Part shown: positions 43,000 to 51,606 of the stretch, piece by piece
How the letters are laid out: the number at the start of each line of letters is the position of its first letter
Numbering within the stretch: position 1 is the stretch's first letter
Assembly: GCA_020846745.1 (NCBI GenBank)
Contig: JADLDI010000067.1
Coordinates: 34,680 to 98,679 of the forward strand
Source: Bryobacterales bacterium
Lineage (GTDB): Bacteria; Acidobacteriota; Terriglobia; Bryobacterales; Bryobacteraceae
Direction: 5' to 3'
Length of the DNA: 64,000 nt
Notes under the pieces: generated by a model
Told to the model about the DNA's origin: nothing
What the model saw: only the letters and a program-made list of their open reading frames with translations
The model's database searches: none
Program-made: the position numbers and the translations under genes

Positions 43000-43215
43000 T
43001 CACAGCGGCCGATAGCAGCGTCGCGTCTCGTTACATTCGTAATCGTCGACAGCTCTGCCGTCCGGACCTAAACAGTTCTGTGTCTGGTGACACCAGAACA
43101 AACGATCGCCGGAGTGGGGCATGTTCGGGTCCCACCCGGCTTCGATGAAAATGCCTTTCCAGAGCAGGTTCGAGCACCGGTCGTGATCGATCGGCGTTGC
43201 GCCTGGTAATTCCAT
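43000..43215 (-). CDS. 71-aa cysteine-containing protein of unknown function
   Basis: A 71-aa protein with five cysteines (14, 42, 48, 61, 67) in CSNLLWKG, WCHQTQNCLGPDG and ECNETRRCYRP. It has a good ribosome site (AGAGGTGG) before ATG 43215 and sits tightly convergent with cheY2. The cysteine layout suggests a metal site or disulfides. No signal peptide. Confidence 0.6.
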   Translation of the reverse strand: MELPGATPIDHDRCSNLLWKGIFIEAGWDPNMPHSGDRLFWCHQTQNCLGPDGRAVDDYECNETRRCYRPL

Positions 43216-43240
43216 AACCCACCTCTACCCTTTTTGCAAA

Positions 43241-43273
43241 TAAAACAGGGACGGGAAATCCTCCCCGCCCCTG
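43241..43273 (-). terminator. terminator of the molybdoenzyme operon
   Basis: Read on the minus strand, CAGGGGCGGG and CCCGTCCCTG form a 10-bp stem (one G-U pair) with an 8-nt loop followed by TTTTATTT. It lies just beyond the end of the FAD-subunit gene. Confidence 0.8.
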
Positions 43274-43291
43274 CTCTCAAAATACAGCAAT

Positions 43292-44272
43292 CTAAGCTTT
43301 AATACCAGCCGCCGCCAGCACTGCGCGCTTGACGGCCGTCTTCACCAGTTGCACTTTGTAAGCGTTCCCGCTCAGCGGGCTCGCTCCTTGCGTCGCCGCT
43401 TCGCCTGCCTTCTCGGCCACGTCCGCCGTGATCGTTTGGCCCGCGAGCGCCTGTTCGGCCGCCGCGGCAACATGGGGAACAGCAGCGACGTGGCCAAGCA
43501 CCACGCGGGCGGAATCCACCTTGTTGCCCTTCATCTTCAGCACCACCGAAGCCGTCGCCAGCGGCCAATCCATCGCCTCGCGCTGCCTTACTTCGTAAGT
43601 CGCGCTCTTTGCGCCACGCGCCGCGGGAATCACGATCTCCGTCAGGATCTCGTTCGGCTTGAGGTCCACTTCGCGCTGCGAGTCGGAACCGGGCGCCACG
43701 AAGAACTTCGCCGCTTCCACCTTCCGGTTGCCCGTTGCGGAAGCGATCGTCAACGTCGCGCCCAACGCCACCAGCGCCGGACCGAACGATGAAGCGCTCA
43801 CAAACCGCGCCGGGCCATGCTCGAAAATCGCGTGGAATTCGTTCTGCCCGTCCGTTACCAGGCTCTTGCCGTCCTTCATGCCAAGAACGCCAAATCCGTT
43901 ACGGAAATACCAGCAGCGCGGACGCTGGCACAAATCGCCGCCCACCGTACCCATGTTGCGGATCTGCGGACTGCGAATGCCGTGCGCGGCGTCGATCAGC
44001 ACCGGATACTCGGCCCGCACGGCTGCGTTGTTCAGCAGATCGTCCACGGTCGCGATTGCGCCGATGCGAACACCCGCGCCCGCTTTGCCGATGCCCGACA
44101 GTTCCTTGATGCCTTTGATATTCACCACCCGATTGGGCGTGTGAATGTCGTCTTTCATCAGGCTGATCTGGTCGGTGCCGCCCGCCAGGATGTTGGCGTC
44201 GGCCCAGGAGGAACCCAGCAGTCCGAGCGCCTCCTTCAAAGTAGTTGGTGAAGCGTATTCGAAGGCTCGCAT
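43292..44272 (-). CDS. FAD-binding subunit of xanthine dehydrogenase-family enzyme
   Basis: A 326-aa CoxM/PaoB-like subunit. ANILAGGTDQISLMK and RNMGTVGGDLCQ are the two FAD motifs. The insert CQRPRCWYFRNG resembles the iron-sulfur loop of PaoB and HcrB, but the later cysteines of that cluster are absent, so FAD only is likely. ATG 44272 overlaps the large-subunit stop (TAATG). Confidence 0.88.
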   Translation of the reverse strand: MRAFEYASPTTLKEALGLLGSSWADANILAGGTDQISLMKDDIHTPNRVVNIKGIKELSGIGKAGAGVRIGAIATVDDLLNNAAVRAEYPVLIDAAHGIRSPQIRNMGTVGGDLCQRPRCWYFRNGFGVLGMKDGKSLVTDGQNEFHAIFEHGPARFVSASSFGPALVALGATLTIASATGNRKVEAAKFFVAPGSDSQREVDLKPNEILTEIVIPAARGAKSATYEVRQREAMDWPLATASVVLKMKGNKVDSARVVLGHVAAVPHVAAAAEQALAGQTITADVAEKAGEAATQGASPLSGNAYKVQLVKTAVKRAVLAAAGIKA

Positions 44273-46416
44273 TAGGCCAATCTCCTTCCGGACAGCGCAT
44301 TCAGAACGTGGCGCGGGGTGAGGGGCAGAGTCGGTACACGGACGCCGATGGCGTTCGTACAGGCATTGGCGATCGCGGCGATGGTCGGAATCGTGGCCGG
44401 TTCGCCCAGTCCGATGATGCCGCGCTTGTCGTGCTCGGGCGTGATGTCCATCTTCACTTCGATCTCGCCGACATCCGCGATACCGGCCAGTTTGTAGAAC
44501 TCCATGTCGGCGTTCAGCGCTTTGCCGGTCAACTCGTCCATCACGCGCTCTTCCATCAGCGCCGCGCACACGCCCATGATGATCCCGCCGTGCATCTGCG
44601 AATCGGCCAGCTTCGGATTCACGATCAAACCGCAATCCTGCACGCCCACGATCTTGTTGATCTTCACCACGCCGGTCTCGACGTCCACCGAAACATCGGC
44701 CATTTGAACGCCGCCGACCCCGAGCGTCGACATGCCGCGCGGGTTCCGCGGATCGTGCGCCTGGGTCACCGAAATGGTCTTCATGCCGAGCTTCTGGCAG
44801 GCTTGCTTCCAGCTCATGGCCTTGTTCGGGTTGCCCTTCACCTGGATACGGCCGTCTACCGCTTCCAGTTCTTCGGGCTTCGCCTGCAGCGCTTCGGCCA
44901 CCGTCTTCAGCAGTTCTTCGAGAGCCGCGCTGGTCGAAATACGCGTCGATGCCGACACCCCGCCGATCGTGGTGGACCCGCCCGATGCCCCCGACTTCGG
45001 CAGCGAACTGTCGCCGATGTTCAGCTTCACCTGGTTCATCGGAATTCCTAGCGTTTCGGCCGCTACCTGCAGAATCGCGGTGCGCGTACCGGTGCCCAGG
45101 TCCTGCGATCCGAGTTCGATTTCCACGCTGCCGTCCGGGTGGATGTTCACGCGGCAGTTCGACGCATGGCCCGCGCCGCCCCACTTACCCACTGCCAGGC
45201 CCAAACCGCGCTTCACCGGACCCGCCGTCTTATCCCCGCGCGGATGCCAGTTCTTTTTCCAATTGATCATCTCCGCGGCCTGCTTCAACTGCGATTCGTA
45301 AACCGATGCGCGATCCGTCAGGTTCAGGTTCTTCAGGAAGAAGTCCAGCGGATCCATGTTCAGCTTGGCCGCCAGATCGTCCAGCGCCGCGCAAGTCACA
45401 TAGGATACCTGCGGATGGTTCGGAGCGCGCCACGCGCGAGACCCGCCCGTGTTCACCGAAACCGCGGTGTGGTTGATTCGCCGGTTCGGAACGTCGCGGA
45501 AAACGTACGGCAGCAGGTCGGCGTTCAAGCCGCCGCCCGTGAACCCGCCCGTCATCCACGTGTTCGAATCCCACGCGATCAGCGTGCCATCTCTTTTCGC
45601 CGCGACCTTCACCTTGCCGTAAAGCGACGGACGAACACCCGCGATGAACAGCTCCGGAGCGCGGTCCAGGAAGAATTTCACCGGCTTTCCGCCCGATGCC
45701 TTCGACAGGTTGGCCGCTTCGATACCCCAGCTGTCCGCCTGGAATTTCGAGCCGAATCCGCCGCCCACGTTGTCCTGGTGGACATGTACGTTCGCGGCGG
45801 GAACTCCCAACCCTTTCGCGAGGTCGTCCCCGACGGCCGAAACGTTCTGCGTGGAGGCCAGGAACTGCGCTTTCGTTCCGTCGAACGCGACGTTCTGGCC
45901 GTGCGGTTCGAGGCAGCAGTGCGTGATCACCGGAATGCCGTACTCGCCTTCGTGCACGACGTCGGCCTGCTTGAATGCAGCGTCGGGATCGCCCTGCACC
46001 TGCTCACCGGCCGGTTTGGCGCGATTGCCCGCCTTTTCGAGCTTGTCCTCGCGGACCAGATGCGGCAGAACTTCGTATTCGACCTTGATCAGCCTTACCG
46101 CGTCGCGTGCAATCTCTTCCGTCCGCGCCGCGACCATGGCCACTTCGGCCATCTGCCATTGCAGTTCCTTGCCGGGCTTCGCGAGGACACTCACGGCCGT
46201 CACACCCGGCAGCTTCTCCGCCGCCGAAGTGTCGATGCTCTTCACCACAGCGTGCGCGTGCGGGCAATGTAGCATCGCCGCATTCAGCGTTCCCGCCGGG
46301 CGAACGTCGGAATTGTATTTCGCCTTGCCGCTCGCTTTGGACATCCCGTCCACCCGGCTGATGCGCCGCCCGATGTACTTACGGGACTCCATCGGAGGAT
46401 AGTTGTAACTAGGCAT
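44272..46416 (-). CDS. molybdopterin-binding large subunit, xanthine dehydrogenase family
   Basis: A 714-aa subunit. GRRISRVDGMSKASGKAKY opens the family fold, CCLEPHGQN and VGGGFGSKF are cofactor motifs, and GLGEPATIPTIAAIANA near the C-terminus holds the catalytic glutamate. The active loop is SRAWRAPNHPQ, not the AYxCSFR loop of form I CO dehydrogenase, so aldehyde or N-heterocycle oxidation is more likely than CO. It would be carried to the periplasm by the Tat leader of the small subunit. Confidence 0.9.
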   Translation of the reverse strand: MPSYNYPPMESRKYIGRRISRVDGMSKASGKAKYNSDVRPAGTLNAAMLHCPHAHAVVKSIDTSAAEKLPGVTAVSVLAKPGKELQWQMAEVAMVAARTEEIARDAVRLIKVEYEVLPHLVREDKLEKAGNRAKPAGEQVQGDPDAAFKQADVVHEGEYGIPVITHCCLEPHGQNVAFDGTKAQFLASTQNVSAVGDDLAKGLGVPAANVHVHQDNVGGGFGSKFQADSWGIEAANLSKASGGKPVKFFLDRAPELFIAGVRPSLYGKVKVAAKRDGTLIAWDSNTWMTGGFTGGGLNADLLPYVFRDVPNRRINHTAVSVNTGGSRAWRAPNHPQVSYVTCAALDDLAAKLNMDPLDFFLKNLNLTDRASVYESQLKQAAEMINWKKNWHPRGDKTAGPVKRGLGLAVGKWGGAGHASNCRVNIHPDGSVEIELGSQDLGTGTRTAILQVAAETLGIPMNQVKLNIGDSSLPKSGASGGSTTIGGVSASTRISTSAALEELLKTVAEALQAKPEELEAVDGRIQVKGNPNKAMSWKQACQKLGMKTISVTQAHDPRNPRGMSTLGVGGVQMADVSVDVETGVVKINKIVGVQDCGLIVNPKLADSQMHGGIIMGVCAALMEERVMDELTGKALNADMEFYKLAGIADVGEIEVKMDITPEHDKRGIIGLGEPATIPTIAAIANACTNAIGVRVPTLPLTPRHVLNALSGRRLA

Positions 46417-47050
46417 TGCGTCCTCCCTTCAGTTCCGAGGCTGCTTCCATCACGGCCTTGCGCACCCCTACATAGGTGCCGCAGCGGCACAGGTTGCCGC
46501 CCAATCCGGCTTTCACCTGTTCGTAGCTGGGGTTCGGGTTCTTATCGAGGAAAGCTTTCGCCGCCATCACAAACCCGGGCGTGCAGTATCCGCACTGCAT
46601 GCCATCGTTGTTCACAAAGGCTGGAACGATCGGGTGTGGTTTGGCGCCCGATGTCAGACTTTCGATCGTTTCGATCTTCTTGCCCTGTACGTCAATCGCC
46701 AGGATCGTGCAGCCGTACATCGCTTTGTTGTCGACAATCACCGTGCAGGCGCCGCAGGTGCCGCGGTCGCAAACGCGCTTGGCGCCGGTGATTTCCAGCC
46801 GGTCGCGCAGTGCATCGAGCAGCGTCGTGCGCGGCTCCACCGTCACCTTCATCGGCTTCCCGTTAATGGTTAATGTAATCTGTGTTTCGCCCGGTCCGGT
46901 TACCCCGGCCGGAGGCGCCGCTTGCGCGGACTGTTCCATCAGCCCGCCGCTTAATACACCGCCCGCGACTCCCGCGCCGCCCAAAAAGCCGCGTCGTGAG
47001 AATCCTTTTTCGGGGGTGGGCTTGTTGTCCGGTTCCTTCTTAGAACTCAC
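46409..47050 (-). CDS. 2Fe-2S small subunit with Tat signal
   Basis: A 213-aa CoxS/PaoA-like protein. The leader FSRRGFLGGAGVAGG is a twin-arginine signal. CDRGTCGACTV gives the first 2Fe-2S cluster, and CGYCTPGF with CRCGTY the second. It hands electrons from the molybdenum centre to FAD and exports the complex. It overlaps the large-subunit start by 8 nt. First gene of the operon. Confidence 0.93.
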   Translation of the reverse strand: MSSKKEPDNKPTPEKGFSRRGFLGGAGVAGGVLSGGLMEQSAQAAPPAGVTGPGETQITLTINGKPMKVTVEPRTTLLDALRDRLEITGAKRVCDRGTCGACTVIVDNKAMYGCTILAIDVQGKKIETIESLTSGAKPHPIVPAFVNNDGMQCGYCTPGFVMAAKAFLDKNPNPSYEQVKAGLGGNLCRCGTYVGVRKAVMEAASELKGGRNA

Positions 47051-47412
47051 GCCACACCGTCCTTTCCTTCAATTCCAGTTCTGATGAGTGAACCTCGGTT
47101 GGGAATTTACCAGGTTCGAATTCCCCGCAGCCAGAAGGTTGTGCTACGCCACAGGGGTATGGGCCCGCGGAGAATACTCCGCACCGACTATAACAAGCTT
47201 AATCCACGATTTCAACAGGCTTCAAAGCCGCCAAGCAATCAACGTACTGCACTCCCGGGTTCTGGAAGGTATGGGAGACGACATCCATATCGATAGAATC
47301 ATTACCAGTGACGGCGCTGCGCTTTTCTTGCATGATCGGAATCCTGACAATCGCCTTGTCGCCATCGGTTGGCCGTATGCGGCTGAGGAGCGTCGAGGGG
47401 AACACCGACAGC

Positions 47413-47610
47413 AAGCGATGGTCGCGCGCGCAAGCGGTGCAGTACTTCGTCGACACAACAGGGAAGCCGTTGGCGGTGGCCGAGGGCGAAATCGACCGTG
47501 CTATCTGGGATCCGGCTTCGCTGGTGGTCTACAAAGCCGGGGAGCTGACATTCAAAAGGATGAAACGCGAGTCCCGCTGCCGCTCGACTTGTTGGAAGGT
47601 GAGTTTCGAA
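47413..47610 (+). pseudogene. C-terminal remnant of a DUF885 family gene
   Basis: KRWSRAQAVQYFVDTTGK and ASLVVYKAGELTFKRMK match the late conserved part of DUF885 (TrmH-like zinc-free peptidase-like) proteins, where KRWTREQA, YF and YKIGQLK recur. PLPLDLLE, which normally comes about 25 residues later, follows almost directly in a different frame. So the gene lost its N-terminus, a small internal segment and its frame. Confidence 0.45.
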
Positions 47611-47654
47611 CTCCGCACCGAGTTGCTGGCCCTTCAGAAGAACCGCACTGCTCC

Positions 47655-47772
47655 CGACACAGAACCGCAACCGTCAGGGCGTGAGAAAAAATCCGCTGAA
47701 TGCGATCTAGCACCGCGCCCCGGGTCCGGTAAACCACTACAAACACGCACAACTCCGGAAACAGAACCGCAA
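47655..47772 (+). repeat. dispersed repeat, module C copy (5' part)
   Basis: AATCCGCTGAATGCGAT, then a CACCGCGCCCCGGGTCCGGT stretch and CGGAAACAGAACCGCAACCG. The same order is found at 59905-60000. Confidence 0.8.
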
Positions 47773-47925
47773 CCGTAAGGGCGCGGGCCGCATTTTTTCT
47801 CAGTTCCGTGAGGGCGCGGGCCCTATTTTTCCTCAACCCCGTAAAGGCGCGGGCCGCATTTTTTCTCAATCCCGTAAGGGCGCGGGCCGCATTTTTTCCT
47901 CAATCCCGTAAGGGCGCGGGCCCGA
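47773..47925 (+). repeat. tandem array of five 33-bp units
   Basis: Units begin with CCGTAAGGGCGCGGG at 47773, 47806, 47839, 47872 and 47906 (one is CCGTGAGG, one CCGTAAAGG) and end with a T-run and CTCAATC. The period is 33, 33, 33 and 34 bp. It extends the 3' end of module C, which has a single unit at the other loci. Confidence 0.9.
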
Positions 47926-48055
47926 TGCGTTGCAGAACGAACCCAACGATTCCGACTCCCCTCTCCCTTCCCCTGACTCCTCCAACAAATTACAAAACGA
48001 ACCCACCGGCGAGCCAGCTATTCCCTGACCCCATGACCTTCGCCGGTTCCTCTCT

Positions 48056-48084
48056 TTGCACTTAAGTTAACCCTTTCCTATCAT
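48056..48084 (+). promoter_or_regulatory. promoter of the lpd-lipB-E2 operon
   Basis: TTGCAC (48056-48061), exactly 17 nt, then TATCAT (48079-48084). A start near 48091 would leave only about 5 nt before the ATG at 48096, so the transcript may be nearly leaderless; a GGAAG at 48085-48089 would then not be transcribed. Confidence 0.5.
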
Positions 48085-48095
48085 GGAAGTACCGC

Positions 48096-49490
48096 ATGCA
48101 ATACGACGTGATGGTGATTGGTAGCGGCCCAGGCGGCTACTCGGCGGCGATTCGCGCCGGTCAATTTGGTCTGAAGACCGTACTGGTCGAGAAGGATCCC
48201 AAACTGGGCGGCACCTGCCTCCATGTGGGCTGTATCCCGACGAAGGCTCTGCTGCAAACCGCAGAGGTCTACGATTACATCAAGCATCCCGAAGAGCAGG
48301 GCCTCTATTGCGAAAATCCGCGTCTCGATATGCCGAAGGCCCTGGACCGCAAGAACAAGATCGTCAACAAACACGCGTCGGGCGTTTCGATGCTGATGCG
48401 CAAGAACAAAGTGGACGTCATGGCCGGCTTCGCGACGCTCAAGGGCGGCGGCAAGGTGGAGGTCCGCGGGAACGACGGGTCCACGAAGACCGTCGAGGCA
48501 AAGAACATCATTATCGCTACGGGCTCGGAAGCGCGCATGCTCCCCGGCCTGGCGCCGGACGACACGATTCTCACCAACATCGAGATCCTCAATATGCAGC
48601 ACGTCCCGCAAACGCTCGCCATCATCGGCGCGGGCGCGGTGGGCGTCGAGTTTGCGTCGATGTTCCAGCGCTTCGGTTCCAAGTGCACGGTCCTCGAAAT
48701 GCTCCCCCGGTTGGTGCCGGTGGAAGACGAGGAGGTTTCGAAGGAACTCGAACGCGTCTTCAAGAAGCAGGGCATCCGGTGCGAGACGGGCGCGCGTGTC
48801 GAACAGGTAGAGCGGACCGGCAACGGTGTCCGCCTGACTGTGACGCTCGCGACCGGTAAGACCGAGATCATCGAAGCCGAGAAACTGCTGGTGGCCGTTG
48901 GCCGCCGCCCGAATACCGATGCGATCGGCCTCGAAAATACCAAGGTCGAGACCGAGCGTGGGTTCATCAAGGTGAACCAGTATCAGCAGACCGCCGAGCC
49001 CGGCGTCTACGCCATTGGTGACGTGGTGGCGGGCACGCCGCAACTGGCGCACGTGGCGACGATGGAAGGGATGATCGCGGTGGCGCACATCGCGGGCAAA
49101 CCGGTCCGCCCGATCAACAAGAACCGCATTCCGGGCGCCACCTACACTGAGCCCGGCATCGGATCCGTCGGCATGACCGAAGCCCAAGCCAAGGCGAAGG
49201 GCTACAAGGTGAAGGTCGGCAAGTTCCCCTTCCTGGCCAATTCGAAAGCCTCCATCCTGGGCCACCACGAAGGTTTCGTGAAGATCGTTTCTGACGAGAC
49301 CTACGGCGAGATTCTCGGCGTACACATCATCGGACCCCACGGCTACGAACTGATTGCGGAAGCCGTCGCTGCCATGGAAGCCGAGGCGACCGTCGAAACC
49401 ATGATCAACACCATTCACGCCCATCCGACTCTCTATGAAGCGGTCGGCGAGGCGTTCAACGCGGTTTACGGGCAGGCCATCAACGCCTGA
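48096..49490 (+). CDS. lpdA: dihydrolipoyl dehydrogenase (E3)
   Basis: A 464-aa flavoprotein. GSGPGGYSAAI binds FAD, GGTCLHVGCIPTKALL has the redox disulfide, GAGAVGVEFASMF binds NAD, and the C-terminal HAHPTLYEA holds the catalytic His-Glu pair. It reoxidises dihydrolipoamide on E2. It starts the lpd-lipB-E2 operon. Confidence 0.95.
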   Translation: MQYDVMVIGSGPGGYSAAIRAGQFGLKTVLVEKDPKLGGTCLHVGCIPTKALLQTAEVYDYIKHPEEQGLYCENPRLDMPKALDRKNKIVNKHASGVSMLMRKNKVDVMAGFATLKGGGKVEVRGNDGSTKTVEAKNIIIATGSEARMLPGLAPDDTILTNIEILNMQHVPQTLAIIGAGAVGVEFASMFQRFGSKCTVLEMLPRLVPVEDEEVSKELERVFKKQGIRCETGARVEQVERTGNGVRLTVTLATGKTEIIEAEKLLVAVGRRPNTDAIGLENTKVETERGFIKVNQYQQTAEPGVYAIGDVVAGTPQLAHVATMEGMIAVAHIAGKPVRPINKNRIPGATYTEPGIGSVGMTEAQAKAKGYKVKVGKFPFLANSKASILGHHEGFVKIVSDETYGEILGVHIIGPHGYELIAEAVAAMEAEATVETMINTIHAHPTLYEAVGEAFNAVYGQAINA

Positions 49491-49491
49491 G

Positions 49492-49519
49492 TTGTACCCA
49501 AACCCTTGTACCCAAACCC
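49492..49519 (+). repeat. 14-bp perfect tandem duplication before lipB
   Basis: TTGTACCCAAACCC occurs twice back to back (49492-49505 and 49506-49519) between the lpd stop and the lipB ATG. Confidence 0.9.
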
Positions 49520-49520
49520 A

Positions 49521-50186
49521 ATGCGTCACTGCGAATTCCGGGATCTCGGCCGCCTTGGCTACGCCCAGGCCTTCGCGTTGCAGACCGATCTGGTCCAGCA
49601 GCGCAAGCAAGGGCTTATACCCGATCAACTCCTGTTTGTGGAGCATCCGCACGTGGTGACGCTGGGGCGAAACGCCAACTTCGCGAACCTGCTGGCGAGC
49701 CCTGAAATTCTGGACAAAGCCGGCATCGAACTGCAGCCGACGGACCGAGGGGGCGACGTGACCTACCACGGTCCAGGGCAGATTGTGGGTTACCCGATCT
49801 TCGATCTCCGCGAATGGAAGCGCGACGTGGGCGCCTACGTCAGGGCCATCGAAGAGGTGATCATCCGCGCCCTGGCCGGCTTCGGGATCACCGGCGGCCG
49901 CGTGGCCGGCGCCACCGGCGTATGGGTAGACGGCGGCAAGGTGGCGGCGATCGGCGTGCACCTCAGCCGCTGGGTAACCTCGCACGGGTTCGCCCTTAAC
50001 GTCGACACCGATCTTTCTTATTTCCGTTACATTATTCCTTGCGGGCTGACGAAACCAGTGACCTCGCTACGGCAACTGAAATGCGAGGCGAGCCGCACAC
50101 AAGTTTCACTAGCGCTCCGGCACCAATTCGAGAGCGTATTTGATCTACGGATTGTGGAATCCGTTGCTATCGAGAGGACTCAATGA
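49521..50186 (+). CDS. lipB: lipoyl(octanoyl) transferase
   Basis: A 221-aa LipB. RGGDVTYHGPGQIVGYPI is the signature, GGKVAAIGVHLSRW carries the catalytic lysine and IIPCGL the catalytic cysteine. It transfers octanoate from ACP to lipoyl domains, here presumably the E2 encoded next. ATG 49521 gives MRHCEFRDLG; the in-frame TTG at 49506 lies in the duplication and is less likely. It overlaps the E2 start. Confidence 0.93.
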   Translation: MRHCEFRDLGRLGYAQAFALQTDLVQQRKQGLIPDQLLFVEHPHVVTLGRNANFANLLASPEILDKAGIELQPTDRGGDVTYHGPGQIVGYPIFDLREWKRDVGAYVRAIEEVIIRALAGFGITGGRVAGATGVWVDGGKVAAIGVHLSRWVTSHGFALNVDTDLSYFRYIIPCGLTKPVTSLRQLKCEASRTQVSLALRHQFESVFDLRIVESVAIERTQ

Positions 50187-51571
50187 CCGACATCGTAATG
50201 CCCCAGATGGGGGAAAGCATTGTAGAAGGAACACTCACCAAGTGGCTCAAGAAAGTGGGCGACAAGGTCGAGCGCGACGAGCCCCTTTTTGAGATCTCCA
50301 CCGATAAAGTGGATTCCGAGATCCCCGCACCCGCCGCCGGCGTGCTCACTGAAATCATCGTCAAGGAAGGCTCCACCGTCTCCATCAACACGGTGGTGGG
50401 CCGTATCGGCGAAGCGGGTGAAGCCGCCGCCGCGCCTGCTCCGGCCGCGCAGCAGCAGGCTGCACCGCCACCGCCTCCTCCTCCACCCGCGCCGCCGGTT
50501 CAGGCTGCTCCGCCACCTCCGCCACCTCCTCCGGTGCAGGCCGCACCGCCTCCGCCGCCCCCAGCGCCTGCCGCTCCGGAGCCTGTAGCCGCCGCGGCCG
50601 AAGAGGCCGGACCGCTATCGCCGCTCGTCCGGCGTATGGCGCGCGAGCACAATATCGACTTGGCGAAGGTCCGCGGTACCGGCGCCGGTGGGCGTATCAC
50701 CAAACAGGACGTTGAAGCCTACATCGCCGGGCAGCAGGCCCCAGCCGCCTCACCCGCTTACGCAGCCCCGGCTCCGGTCCCCCCTCAACCCGCACCCGTT
50801 GCTGCACCCGCCGCACCTGCGCCTCCGCCGCCGCCCGATTCGGTGCCGCCGCCGGCCCAGGCACAGCCTGCCCGCGCCCGCGTAGAACCCATGAGCGTCA
50901 TGCGCCAGAAGATCGCCGAGCACATGGTGTTCTCCAAGCGCACGTCGGCTCACGTCACCACCGTCCACAAGGTGGACATGACCAAGGTGGCGAAGCTCCG
51001 CGACAAGCTCAAGATTCAGTTCAAAGAGCGCTACGGCTTCTCGCTCACCTTCCTGCCGTTTATCGCTCGCGCCGCCGCTGAAGCTCTGCGCTCCTTCCCG
51101 GTCGTGAACGCGTCGATCGAAGGCACGAACGTCATCTATCACAATGAAGTGAACATCGGCATCGCGGTCGCTCTCGAAGGTGGCTATGGCCTGATTGTCC
51201 CCGTCATCAAAAGCGCCGATGAGAAGAACGTCGTCGGTCTCCAGCGCCAGATCGTCGACCTCGCCAATCGCGCCCGCTCCAAACAGCTCAAACCCGACGA
51301 CGTCCAGGGCGGCACGTTCTCCATCACCAACTTCGGCACGTTCGGCTCACTGTTCGCCACGCCCGTAATCAACCAACCCCAAGTCGCGATCCTCGGTGTC
51401 GGATCGGTGGAAAAGGTCCCGGTGGTGACGGAAGACGACGCCATCGCCATCCGCTCCATCGCCCACCTGGCGCTGACGTTCGATCACCGCCTCATCGACG
51501 GCGCCGTCGGCGATCAGTTCTGCCAGAAAATGAAGTCGATCCTCGAAAACTGGTCGGAGCAGGTGCTGTAA
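50183..51571 (+). CDS. dihydrolipoamide acyltransferase (E2) of a 2-oxoacid dehydrogenase
   Basis: A 462-aa E2. A lipoyl domain (1-77) with Lys42 in EISTDKVDSEI is followed by a Pro/Ala linker holding several polyproline runs (about 90-140). The E3/E1-binding domain is at about 142-180 (SPLVRRMAREHNIDL). A second linker leads to the catalytic domain with NFGTFG and FDHRLIDGA (catalytic His). ATG 50183 overlaps the lipB stop. No E1 gene adjoins, so the substrate (pyruvate, 2-oxoglutarate or branched-chain) is undetermined; the SMGES-like start MPQMGES is common in OdhB/BkdB. Confidence 0.92.
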   Translation: MTDIVMPQMGESIVEGTLTKWLKKVGDKVERDEPLFEISTDKVDSEIPAPAAGVLTEIIVKEGSTVSINTVVGRIGEAGEAAAAPAPAAQQQAAPPPPPPPPAPPVQAAPPPPPPPPVQAAPPPPPPAPAAPEPVAAAAEEAGPLSPLVRRMAREHNIDLAKVRGTGAGGRITKQDVEAYIAGQQAPAASPAYAAPAPVPPQPAPVAAPAAPAPPPPPDSVPPPAQAQPARARVEPMSVMRQKIAEHMVFSKRTSAHVTTVHKVDMTKVAKLRDKLKIQFKERYGFSLTFLPFIARAAAEALRSFPVVNASIEGTNVIYHNEVNIGIAVALEGGYGLIVPVIKSADEKNVVGLQRQIVDLANRARSKQLKPDDVQGGTFSITNFGTFGSLFATPVINQPQVAILGVGSVEKVPVVTEDDAIAIRSIAHLALTFDHRLIDGAVGDQFCQKMKSILENWSEQVL

Positions 51572-51606
51572 GCTCTGAGTTAAAGTCTGCGCCGCATCCT
51601 GCTTGC

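Larger units (their letters stand above)
47051..48095. other. 1045-nt region without an intact gene
   Basis: Between the divergent molybdoenzyme and lpd genes. 47051-47412 shows only fragmentary frames. 47413-47610 is a decayed DUF885 tail, 47655-47925 is repeat sequence, and 47926-48055 is pyrimidine-rich with no recognised feature. The lpd promoter follows. Confidence 0.7.

Noticed and set aside
43292..45184. Extended N-terminus of the FAD subunit
   Set aside because: The extra 300 residues overlap the large subunit and are repetitive antisense-like Arg/Gly sequence; ATG 44272 has the family start MRAFEYASPTTL.
44272..46416. CO dehydrogenase assignment for the large subunit
   Set aside because: The form I active-site loop AYxCSFR is absent.
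47552..47869. Minus-strand frame with RKNAARALT repeats
   Set aside because: It is the translation of the 33-bp repeat array; similar frames appear at every copy of the repeat.
47773..47925. CRISPR array
   Set aside because: The 33-bp units are directly adjacent without unique spacers, and no cas genes are present.
48081..49985. 634-codon minus-strand frame opposite lpd and lipB
   Set aside because: Spans two well-supported genes on the other strand.
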